From: Trichoplusia ni | Taxonomy: Eukaryota; Arthropoda; Insecta; Lepidoptera; Noctuidae | Assembly (NCBI RefSeq): GCF_003590095.1 | Contig: NC_039480.1 | Location: 10,641,328 to 10,705,327 of the forward strand | Reading direction: 5' to 3' | Length of the DNA stretch: 64,000 bases | In this document: in pieces, positions 38,831 to 50,100 of the stretch | How the letters are laid out: each line of letters begins with the position of its first letter | Position numbering within the stretch: position 1 is the first letter of the stretch | The notes under the pieces: generated by a model | Seen by the model: the letters and a program-made list of their open reading frames with translations, nothing else | What the model was told of the DNA's origin: nothing | Databases searched by the model: none | Made by a program: the position numbers and the translations under genes

Positions 38831-40147
38831 TCCGAAGAGGAAGTTTCCAGCCATATTAGCTGATGAGATCAGTACACAAACTGTAATTAGAGCTAAATTG
38901 CGATCATATCGGAAGCGTTTGAACGTTTTCATCAAACAAAAGCAAGCAAACAACACAAAAGGTGCGGTCAAAACGGTACACGGAATCAGATTGAAAAAGA
39001 CGGACATACCAACATTACGATATACGATTACATTATTTTGATAAGTTAATGGTAGCGACACTATGTGATCAAATATCGTGAATATAGTGATAGTTACTAT
39101 CAAAATATTTATTGCAGTTGTGAGAGAGAGAAGCCGCGCTCACCTTGTAATGCGCTGTCACGCTTCCATTAATGCTCTCGTGGAAATCTCCTTGATATTA
39201 ATTCTCCTCGGATTGTAACAAACAGGTTATGAACCAATTTAATAAACACCTATAGTTAGGTACTAGTAGATGCTGTTGCGTACTTGTAAACTAAAGCGAT
39301 ACTAAAGCCACAACTTATGTCTTGTGAATACAATAGTTGTAAAATGTCTTAGTGGATACGCATATCTTATTTGTATTATAAACTCTTTGTATTTGTGTTA
39401 TCTATGTTTACATTTTTGTATAATAAACCCTTTGCATTTATCTTATTTGATTAACATCCGATAAACCTTTTTGTACTCAGTTAATTAAAACAAAAAATGT
39501 AAGTAAAAACTACATATTCAACCTCAACAAGATTACAAAAAAAAAATTGTTCCATCATATTTTTCATAGTGGATTTGTTTTCGAAAAAGTTTGTTTACAT
39601 TTTCGATATTTGAATTCCAATCGTATTTCGAAACTGTTTTTTACATCACTACATTTCCAGTAAAGTGCGCAACTGTTTACCAATTTTGTTCCCAGCTATG
39701 TATTTTGTATATCTATATTGTTTTATTTTATGCTTTTAAATATTTACGACTGGGCGAATCGTTACGTTTGAATGATGACGCTTTTAATAGTGTTTTTCGC
39801 AGTATACTCGCATAGTTATAGAACCCTCTTTTGCAACACGCCTTATTAGCATTAAAAACGTAATCATCCCTAGCCTTTTACTCAATACATGATGTAAGTC
39901 ACATAAAAAAATATTAAAGAAATTTTAAAAGTATATCATTGAACAACGTAAATATATTTCCTCATTGAGTACCAATCTTTCCTCTAACCTTCACATCCGT
40001 ACAATCCAATAGAATGGGCACTCGTGTGAAGTGGGTTTCCCCTAACAAAATATACAACATACATTCATATCATATATGTATGTATTATGTATTAACGAAG
40101 GTATACCATTGTATTCTTATTGTATACACACAGTTTTAAATTGTACA
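38831..40147. other. Non-coding stretch
   Basis: No supportable gene. Near 39137-39147 the minus strand reads ATTACAAGGTGAGC, a good splice-donor match, but all upstream frames close quickly, so at most an untranslated exon. Confidence 0.3.
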
Positions 40148-40260
40148 TACTTTTTATCCCTGACGCAAAAAGATGGTTGTTATACGTTTGACGTGTGTGT
40201 TTCTCTGTGGCACCGTAGGTCAAGAACGGATGAAGCGATTTCGATATAGTTTTTTTTTTA
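40148..40260. repeat. Lepidopteran interspersed repeat fragment
   Basis: Contains TTTTTATCCCTGACGCAAAA, GTTATACGTTTGACGTGTGT, CTGTGGCACCGTAGGTCAAG and ACGGATGAAGCGATTTCGAT, consecutive signature blocks of a repeat I recognise from many lepidopteran genomes. The short open frame over it is a by-product. Confidence 0.55.
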
Positions 40261-42545
40261 ATAAAGTTGACTTATGTACCTGCAAGGGTTCTTTGGTAAA
40301 AACGGTTGAACCCACATATCAATACCTACATTGTATTGTAATTAAATTATGTTCACTTGTACATGTTTATATGTATGTTTAAGTACACATACAATGTATA
40401 TATACCTTAGTTTCAAGTGCTACATTTAGTGATTAGTACGAAACTTAGAAATGCAAATGGATTCGATTTGTACCAGCGTAGTGAGGGTAGTCGCTGGGGA
40501 GACGTTTCGGAGGGGTACGAGACCACTAATGAAGTTAATCGATCCACACGGGGTTCTAGAAAAGTTAGGCGAGAGATCATAGCTTAGAGGAAAAGAGCTA
40601 AACGGTAGTTTTAAAGTTTATAATTTTAAATTCCTAATAGCAACATGAAACTGAACTATCAACTTCCAAATAAAACCACTCTAGTCAATGTATTCTAGAT
40701 AATTTATGAATGACCAAGGTCACAAGATGGCGGTGCATGCACGCACACACACATACAAATCAGAAACGCAACTGTCAGCTGGTTTAATATCGAATCCTCA
40801 TGATTCCGTACTATCGGTACTTCAAATTTCAGATTATCTGTAAACTCGCCTCCATATCTGTTCTTCAGACCAGTATCATGCAGTAAAATCATCGCCATCG
40901 CACCTTCATTCAAAGCTGCAAGTTGTTTCTCATGGGGAAAAACGTAACGTAATTATTATCGTAAGAGAACCACCATACCCTTATATTATATGACGTCGTT
41001 CAACCTCCGGGAGTCAGTCGTTTACTCAGCTATAACATTTTATACGTATTTTGAGGATCTAACAGTCGTAATTATGGCCAGGATACCACAGCTCGTAAAT
41101 AAGCTTGTCGCACCGGGGAGTATCCACTCCTACAGTAGGAGGCGTGAAGCAAATGTACACATTGTATAATAGTATTTCCCGCTACTATTTGAAGTAACCT
41201 ATCAGACTACTTTAATCATATGTGACTTGGTTTCCTGTTGGATAGATAGTTGAATTTCGTTTGTTGCTTCTTTAATAAATAGATAATAATAAGCCTTTCC
41301 CGAATGTCAAAATTAAATACAATAAGCAACATGTTTACCAAATTTTACTTAAAAATATTCCCTGTAATCAAGTTTATTACATACTGCTGGTGGGCCATGT
41401 GACGGCACTTTTACGGACTAATTAATTGGTCGCCAGCTTCGGAAATACATTTCCTCGCAACCCTGGGTGACGAATGATTCCTTCTGTTTTATTGTATTCG
41501 AAGTAGCACCTCGTAAAACGAAGTAAACATTTCGTCAACTTTCCTTGAATTAAAGAGTATTGGCATTTTATACGATGCTTCTTTGTGGTTGACAGATCGA
41601 ACAATTTATTGACGAATAAAACGTTCGCTCATAAGCTTCGTAATAAAATTGTTTTCTTTTTCTCGAACCCTTATTGTGCAACAGAGTGGCGAAAATATTT
41701 GAACTATAATTTAGAAAATTATTGATTGTTATGGATTTTTATGAAACTATATTCTTTTATAGTTTTCTCAAATACTTAAGATTTATTTCAGCTGATGTGT
41801 AAATAAGTCGTTAATCATAAACCGAACGCGCAACTTGCATCATCGCAACGGCAATGATGCAAGCCAAACTTTTATTTCCCTCTCCAATCATGTTTTTTCT
41901 AATCCTTATCAGCAATCACATATACCGTAAACTCCAGTCACGAGAAACCCTTTCAAATAACGAAGCTGCGTTGAAAAGGTACTCTCCACATTTAGATGAA
42001 CTTATATACGAAGGGTCCGATATCGTGGAAGACGTTTTCACCTGAGTATAATGGAATAAGGGTAAGAACAGGAAAATGCTTGTCGCAAATTGGATTGAAA
42101 TGTTTTTATCATTTTATCACCAAATAACGATAAAGATTATCTGTTTTTATAGGAGTTTAAGCATTTGTCAATGTGTCAAATAATGAATTAGTTAAAACAG
42201 ATATACAAAATAAGATGTTGGAAACTCTTATCAAAATTCTACATGTAAAGGATGAACGTTAAACACATCTGGAGTTGGCAGCCTTTTAGATTCAATTACG
42301 TAACCTTAAACGGAGCACTTTTGTTAAGAAGACTGAATTTTTACAGTATCAATTTACTCTAGAATGGATCTTAAATATATTACAGTGTTTATCTTACTTC
42401 AATTCTATTCTATCGGTAAAAGACAAAAGATGTGAGTAGGTAGAAGCTATTACAGAAAACTCTTTTTTTATCAAGGCTTCACTTTAAAATTTACTTGTAT
42501 TTGTGAATTTCAGCACGTAATAGTAGCGTTATGAGTACTAAATTG
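40261..42545. other. Mostly non-coding stretch
   Basis: A 63-codon ATG frame at 41854-42045 (plus) has a hydrophobic segment near its start (IMFFLILISNHIY) and an acidic tail, so a small secreted or membrane peptide is conceivable. Its start codon lies inside the right arm of the hairpin at 41834-41863. Nothing else is recognised. Confidence 0.25.
41834..41863. repeat. Perfect 10-bp hairpin
   Basis: CTTGCATCAT, 10-base loop, ATGATGCAAG. Confidence 0.8.
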
Positions 42546-42572
42546 TGGCTCTACATTTGATATGTAGAGCCA
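42546..42572. repeat. Perfect 11-bp hairpin
   Basis: TGGCTCTACAT, loop TTGAT, ATGTAGAGCCA. The very tight loop resembles the other short perfect hairpins in this window. Confidence 0.8.
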
Positions 42573-45500
42573 AGAAAATCAGAAGCTCAAATCTTGTTCA
42601 TATTTGTCAGTAGCATACACAATGTATGCATCACAAATGTTAAAAATAGAGAAAAAGTTAACAAGATGTTGTGTTCCGAATACATTTTATTATGTGTTAA
42701 CATTCTTTATATAAATATTTAGATATCAGTTTTGACAGAAAACTCAATCGATAAAATAGAGACTTCTATGAGTGAACTTCATTTTAACATCACAAAGGTT
42801 ATATCAAAGCTAGACCAAATATTACTAAGTTCACTAAGTATTTAGGTCTGTGACTTCTGCTCCAACGGAAGCATCGACTAACTTCATTCCACCCGCGCAA
42901 TCTTGGGAGCAGACCATATTTCATAATAGGCGTTATCAAATTTACGGTAACTCTCTGAAACAAGAGATTATCGGTGAATAACGCCATACCCGAGTTAAAT
43001 CGACTGTATAATACATTTTCCCATAAATTCAGCGTACACAAGATAACATATATAATAAGTAATAACTATATTTCACTAGAATTAATTTTACTACGTGAAT
43101 ATGCAGATAGCACGTTTACTTGTACACCATTATTATTTCAAAGCGTCATTTAAATTCTAATTTTCATAGTAAATATTCTGGAGTGTTGTTTTACTCGCGC
43201 TTGTGTGTGGTTAGAATACAATGAATGAAATAATTTGAAATTTTTACTTTTAAAAATTGGGGTATATGTACTGACGAGAAAGAAAAATAAAAAAAGATTT
43301 TTATTTTTACTACTACCTACATCATTTTTCTTTAACTACAGTTACAAAAGCTCCGCTTCCCAGAAATCTGTAAAAAGACGGCGGCTGTAATATTGGGATG
43401 CTATGATGGCCATTAAAAATAATTCCTTTTTTCTTACGTCACGAAATTTAAGGCTTGAATAGAAGAATATCGGTATTATATTCCATTATTATATTAGTAA
43501 TGTAAGGTCTGAAATGTTAACGTATTTTTAGCTTTTTAAATTTCGGAGCAGTAAAAAAGAAAACAATAGAAATATCTACCTGAGATAAATTATTCGATTA
43601 ATGAAAAGTGCCTTCTAATTTACCCACACCAGTAAACAAATACTTTCCACTTAATTTTCTGTTTACGTAGTCCGGCGCCAATCCTATACGGGAGCTGTAT
43701 ACCAAATTAATTGGTAAATTTGAGGTACAGATTAAAAAATAACAAGGAGTTTGAATTATAGTAATTATCTTTGAAGGTTCGTGGTGAAGGTTTTCACAAC
43801 AGATATTGTTATCAGATTCTTTACCCGTACTATGGGATGAGATCTAAAAAAAACTCTACAGCTATTGTAGGAGAAAGAGCTTGTTGCTCTTGCTCTATGT
43901 AACGGCGTCTCGCTTCCACAGTGGAATCAGTCCCGCCTAAGGAGTTCATAGTGAGAGCGCTGAGGGGTGCGCGTAAGGATAAGGGTTTATTTTCACGCCC
44001 AATAGACAACGATTTATGATATTCACACACATTACATTGCTACAGCAGGAGAGACCTTGAGTAGCATATTTATGGTAGGACACGATTCGAGGCCATAAAA
44101 TTACGTACAATATAAATATGTAAAGAATTCTGATGTTTAATTGAAAATTTTATTCAACCTCTAAAACTTGGACAAAACAAGCCCTCCAACTAAGACTACT
44201 TATCCGACAAAGATTGACAGGTGCCAGTTTGTGAAAAGTTTACTGTAAAATGTTTGATACTTTAAATAATTGCAGTCAGACCTTAATAAGACTTGACAAC
44301 TTATAACAATAGACAATCAACGTAAAGAGAAATATATGTATTATAATATAGTAAACTTCAAATTGTAATAAAAATAAATAAAATAAAACTTCGTTTTAAA
44401 TTTAATCAAGAAAACAGGTCTTGTTGATATTTTCTTGGAAGAAGACAAGCAATAAGTTCTTTGTAAATGTATATCAGTGAAAGCAGTAGCTATAACTGCG
44501 CTAAACGAAATGATAAAATTAAAGAACGTGAAATAGGATTTAATTTTCTAGTGTTCTGTGAAAAATGATATGACAATCTCCGGTGAATGACATTTGTTTT
44601 ACATCTTTGCTGTATGCTGCACAACGAGAATAATATGCAATATAAACCTGTAAGTCAAAAGATAAAAATACCGAGGTAATTTACTCTCACCAGAATAAAT
44701 TTTGCAAAAGAAATCGTAAATTGGTAGTCGACGTCGACTGATGAATGAATATGATTGTATTGGTTGATTTGAGTATATGTATTCTACTAAATCAGAATCA
44801 AGAAGGATTGTTCTTGTATCCAAATGAACAAATATTATTTACATTTGAAATGGAATTGTAAAGATTAGACCTGAAAATTCAAACACGTTCAACAGTTACA
44901 GTTAAAACAAAGTTTATAGTCGATGCATACGAGTAGTTCTGTATATTACAGAAGGCTGTGACTTCCACAAGTTGGTGTCAGTAACGGTATAAACTATTCC
45001 GTTTGTACTATAAATAGCTTTGAGACGGAGCGCCGCGGCGCCGTGGGCCCGGCTGATTTGGAACTCTTGCTTCAAAAGCCCGATCCCTCGTAAATGTTTA
45101 ACTCCTAGTTGCGATCTTCTTGATTTTAATGATACAGAAGTGTAAAGAGTTTTATAGTGTTTTAGGCAGCAGTAACTCTGAAAAATCTGGAGTGTACCAA
45201 AATCTTCGTTATGTGAATAATTACACCTCGTACTCAAAACGATTACATTTATTGCGTAAAGCATTTTGCAAACTCGACGAGGTAACCACACTATGGCGCT
45301 ATTTAACTATTTCTGGCTCAGCTAACAACGCCCTCTATCGGTGACGGGCACAACTACAGTTTTCAAACTTTTTAGCAATAAAACACCATACATTATTTGA
45401 TTAACTCCATTTGCTTAGGCAGGCTTTGTTCACATGAACATTACGAATGCGATAACAAAGGTTGTAATGATAGATTCAACTCCCAAAACAAACTCTAGAT

Positions 45501-48484
45501 GATTTAGGTTGTTGAAAGTAATTATCATAATTATACATCCATTATCATTTAGGAAGGTCATAACACGTACCGGAAAAGGGTCGTACTTAACATATTAAAC
45601 ATTACTTGGGGTTATAACTTTGAATTTTGTGAATAAAATTATTTCAAGCCCCGTTTCATAACTTTACGATCCTATATGAATTAATTTTTGTTCAACGCTT
45701 AAACATTAAAAATTTGTCTATTTACAGCAAACGATTTAAAGTCATCAGAACTACCTTCTACCTTTAGATATGATACATTTCGAGGTAATTACGTTGTCAA
45801 CCCTCGTCAATATCGGGGTCGTTAATGAAGCCCACACACCTGCCAGTGCCGTCGAGAACACAGTCCTTGTTTAATCGATATTTTGACGTCTAAACTTAAC
45901 TACAAATCAATGCTACGCCTTTCGTACGGATAATCTAATTGGGTCGCCATTTCCCTAAACTCACCTGATATAATCTCGTACTGTAATGGGTTTAAGGAAC
46001 AATATTATTCTGAAATTTATGGTACTGGTTGGCTTTGTACACAACGAATTCTTGGAGTTCTTCACTAGGAACTGAAATATAGTCAGAAAATGTAATTAAT
46101 TCTAACTCAGACCAACTTTTCAAAAGACGTAACAGCGTAATATTACGCTAAGTATAGTAAATCTTCCTTAAACGTTTTTAAACTTTGTAAAAAGTGAAAA
46201 AGTTTTTTGTTAAATTTGGGTAGCGACTTGACTTGCAAAGTCCTACGCGGCGTCGAGTTACAAAAGCCTTTTGCACAACCCTCGTTGGGCGAGACAGTGA
46301 CTTGACAATATAACACCTACGAGCCGACACGGTGAGACAGCATTGTTTATTACACGATCCCAAGAAATCGATCGACCCAAAAATAATACGCCAAATAAAA
46401 GACTAACCTTGTTACTAAGAGCTATCCATAAGAAGTTGAAATGTGGATTTATTTCATTTATCCTGTAATTGGTTTGTAAACCATATTTATCTTTGTTCTT
46501 GAAAGTTTATAATCATTGCTCCTGGAGCAGTTGCGAGAAGAAATATAAAACAAGTCTTGTTAAATTGTGTTTTGTACAACATTTCAAATTGATAGCATTT
46601 TCCATATATGTACATAGGTTTTTTAAATTCTCTAGTTACTTCTTTTCACGCAAAAGAAAGAAGTTAGGTACCGCTAAAAGTCACAATCAGAGTCTAAATC
46701 AACCAAAGCAATTTCCGAAAACGTTTAATAAACAGCATAAGCTTTGAGTTCCGAAAACCAAATCCGAACATGCCTTTGATTACGTCCGTTGTTCCCGCGT
46801 TTACGAACAACAGGAAATTTGTGCTAACGAAACAATATATCGGAACATACGCTTTGTAAGTAAATAATGAAAATGTTTGTTTGTTCGCTGAGCTAGTGAT
46901 GGAATGGGTCGGACAACGAAATTCAATCACTACGCACAAAAACTCCGGTTATTTCATTGTTTAAGTTAATTTATATTTTTATTCGTGTTTTTATACGTCA
47001 TGCATAATGATGTACGTGGAACTACATATGGAGCATTTTATTTTCAACTTTGTTATGATTATATTTAAATATTGTATTTTATTTACCGAAGCATAATGTA
47101 TTAATAACGTAACCATACGTTCCGCTCGCTCCCATTTGCCGATTGCCTGTCCTAAGCGCCTCGTATCCCTGTCCCAAGCAAGAGTGAAAATTTCGCTATA
47201 GAGCTAAAAAGTTAAATAGCTAGAACATAGAAATTAAGCAATAATAACCTCCTACATCATATTAGGCCGCCAATATACAGCCACACTACATCTTTTTTTT
47301 ATGAGTTCATAAGGCGTCCCGCCTGACAAGAAATGTAAAATTCACGTTATGTATTAACTTCTTAAAGTATAGCACGAGGAGTAACTATTAGAGATTACAT
47401 TTACGACCTTTTTTATAGGCACACCTAGCTCTTAATATCTCTGCATCACCCTATGGTTGACTGGTAGAGAATGCCTCAGGCATTAAGTCCGCCATTGTAC
47501 ATTTAATGTATAGAAGTGTAAATAAATAAAAACAGACCATGTGCTTACATAGTACGAACAGAGGTCGACCAAAGTACTTGCCTATATAATCACTTCTAAG
47601 CACTAAAATCATGCAACCGAATAATCGGTACATGGATATACGGAGGCTGAGATGCCAATAAAACAGTTACGGGCCATAAAATATTTATAGCAGTGACGAG
47701 ACGCGAAAGGTACCTAATTATAACGAAAGGTCAGATTGTCCTTTTATAGCCCCATAAATTCATCATTTCCCTATCGAAGGAGCCCAAACTTTACAACCTG
47801 TTTCAATAGGATCTCTATAAAACATTAAGCTTCCTCATAAATAAAGGAATACTGCAATCTATCCGCTTTTAAAACCACCTTGATTGGCGTTCAAATGAAT
47901 TTAAACATTTCATCAGTAAGCTAAAAACTTAACCGTTCTCCAAGAAAATTCACATCAACGTTTTTCAATTAGGCATTCACGTTTTCAGGGATCGTAGCGA
48001 TTTGGAGTTCTTAGAAACTCAAGTTTTCGCAGCACTCTAAAAGGGTTTAAATTCACACCGTAAGGAGGTTTCATTCAAAGGGTAAGCTTCTCGTCTAACC
48101 GTATTTTTCTCGGAGCTCTCAGTAAGGGGTACAAGCCGCTTATGTAGAGAAGATCTTTGCCCTTGTCACGCACGAGACACTCGTCGTTCCCCATTGACAA
48201 TAACCGAATTAAGAAGGTATAAAATATTTAAGTGCAATCAAAGATTACCTAACAAAAAAGTTTTTAGAGAACAAATAACATTGTGAGGACTATACCTTAT
48301 GAGGGCGGAGGACTAAGTGTTATGGCGCGACTTAGGCTAGGTTTATGTGCAGCAGTAGACAGCGATAAGTTGAGTTGAAAGATTCCTACTATGAGATCGG
48401 TAGATCAAAGTGTCAGCGGGTTTTATATTTCGTTGTACGTGTGACAAATCGTTAATTTATAGCACTTGTATACTTTATTCAATA
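42573..48484. other. Non-coding stretch, 5.9 kb
   Basis: The longest frame is minus 44914-45291 (125 codons from GTG; first ATG is codon 10), unrecognised. It contains a GC-rich spot with the 12-bp palindrome GCGCCGCGGCGC at 45030-45041. GC-richer patches at 43890-43980 and 46240-46340 are unexplained. No RNA genes were recognised. Confidence 0.3.
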
Positions 48485-48604
48485 ATGGTAAAAAATAAGT
48501 GGCAAGGTAATATGCTAATATTAGGTGCACTTATTATTTTAATTATTTACAGAATCGTGCAAGTAGAAATCTATTTAAAGAAAAGGTGGAAAAGACATGA
48601 TTGA
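48485..48604 (+). CDS. Possible single-pass membrane microprotein (39 aa)
   Basis: An ATG at 48485 opens a 39-residue frame with lysine-rich ends flanking one hydrophobic helix (MLILGALIILIIYRIV) and a basic C-terminus (KKRWKRHD). The topology is that of a tail-positive membrane microprotein. It is preceded by 25 further open codons without an ATG. A second frame (48597-48806) overlaps its end. Frames of this length are common by chance and AT-rich DNA often spells hydrophobic helices, so support is weak. Confidence 0.15.
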   Translation: MVKNKWQGNMLILGALIILIIYRIVQVEIYLKKRWKRHD

Positions 48605-48806
48605 TGAGACAAAAATAGGTAATGGGGAAGTAGCAAGTTGTTTCATATTTTTATATTCTACCTCTACTTTCTTCCTCGTTGTAAGAAACCCTGAATCCCA
48701 CAAAATAATAACCTATTACCTTATTATTATTCAAACGTACTTTTTTTTAATGCATTGTTTGAGAGCGTATTTACATAACACGCTTTTGTACAGCGTGAAT
48801 GTATAA

Positions 48807-49004
48807 TCCTTAACAAAACTACATGACTGTAAATAAACAAGTAACTGTTGATCAAATTGATGGCTTCATTAATATTCCGCGGACGTATCATTAAGCTTTA
48901 CGTAATCATTATTGCAAATTACACAAAATATGTTTTTGTATTCAGCTATATTTAATTTGCTTTTAAAGCTTAAAGCTCTTTTTACAACTATTCCTTGACT
49001 GTCA
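48807..49004. other. Non-coding spacer
   Basis: AT-rich, nothing recognised. Confidence 0.4.
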
Positions 49005-49312
49005 TTCGCTACGCGCGTCTCGTCTTAACACGCCCGAAACCCACATCAAGCAGCAAGATGTGTCGGGAGGCAAGTCTCGACCGACCCCCACATCTCGAGG
49101 TTCAGCTCACGGCTCTCTCCTTGCTTGTGAATTTAATTCCAGGTTCAGGCCTCAGTTACACGCGCCTCGCGCTTCGGCCGCGAACTCCTTTGACAATGTT
49201 TTTAAAAAACGTTCGATTTCTCAACAGGAGCACTATCACAAGACGAGTTCGTAATCGTTACACTGGAATCCCGCCTCACGGCTCTGGTCGCCGCGCGTTT
49301 GTAAATCCGGTA
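49005..49312. other. GC-rich island with dual open frames
   Basis: About 300 bases clearly richer in G+C and CpG than the flanks, open in two plus-strand frames (106 codons from 48995, GTG/TTG-type start, and 64 codons from 49060). Neither translation resembles a known family; both are rich in Arg, Ser and Pro, as expected of shifted reading of GC-rich DNA. It could be a promoter or first exon, a coding exon of a fast-evolving gene, or a repeat. Confidence 0.25.
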
Positions 49313-49984
49313 TAAGAATATTCAGTAGGCAACTCTAAGTACTTAGGTAAACAGATCTCCGGAGTGTTTGAATACTCTGAATTTAATGTTCATGATAAAA
49401 GTTTAGAAATTAGGTTGAAGTTAATAAGATTTTCAACGAGAAAGTTTGCGCCATTAGAGTACCTAATAACAGAAAATCATGTTATTCAAATTAATGTTTT
49501 TGAGTAAATGTTACTTTAATTAGAGTATTTTATAACATTTTTCGTTTTATGTAAGGATCCACTTACCTAAGTGTGCAGTTTGAGAGGTTATTAAAATAGG
49601 TTATTGTCTAATAACATTTCTCGTTAAATAGGTCATGGTAGCAAGCATGTATTTCAATACCAATACCGTTTGTAACTCATAAAACGTAATAGGTACGTCG
49701 TTTTTCCTCTTACTTTTTGATAAAGGGCAAATACTTGTGAATCCCATCAGATCAAAGGTAAACAAAAGGCACTTCGGCAAAGCGGACGTGCCGCCGAAAA
49801 CACTCAAGTCAATTTTGTTTTATAGAGTCCGCTAATAGACTTATATCTGAGAAAATAAATTTCATTCGTTTTTAGGAGCATTTCTTCGTTGGGTAGGTTT
49901 TTATTGTAAGTTTCACTTGGTATTTTTAGGTTTAAAATTAAGAAAGAGTATCACGGCGCGGTGTTATGAATAGCCACGCCTACG
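49313..49984. other. Non-coding stretch
   Basis: AT-rich, nothing recognised. Confidence 0.4.
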
Positions 49985-50100
49985 TTTTCAGGTTTTTGTA
50001 CAAAAAGGCTAAAAACGGAACCCTATTACTGAGGCTCTGCTACGCTGTCCGTCTGTCTATCAGTCTCTCTTTTTGTCACTATGCTCATGGTACGGTATCA
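49985..50100. repeat. Lepidopteran interspersed repeat fragment
   Basis: Contains AAAACGGAACCCTATTACTG, AGGCTCTGCTACGCTGTCCG and TCTGTCTATCAGTCTCTCTT, a signature series of a common lepidopteran repeat. The GGAACCC block is shared with the piece at 8852-8900. Confidence 0.5.

Noticed and set aside
39137..39200. Minus-strand exon ending in ATTACAAG|GTGAGC
   Set aside because: The donor is good but every upstream frame closes within a few codons and no acceptor partner is clear; at most a non-coding exon.
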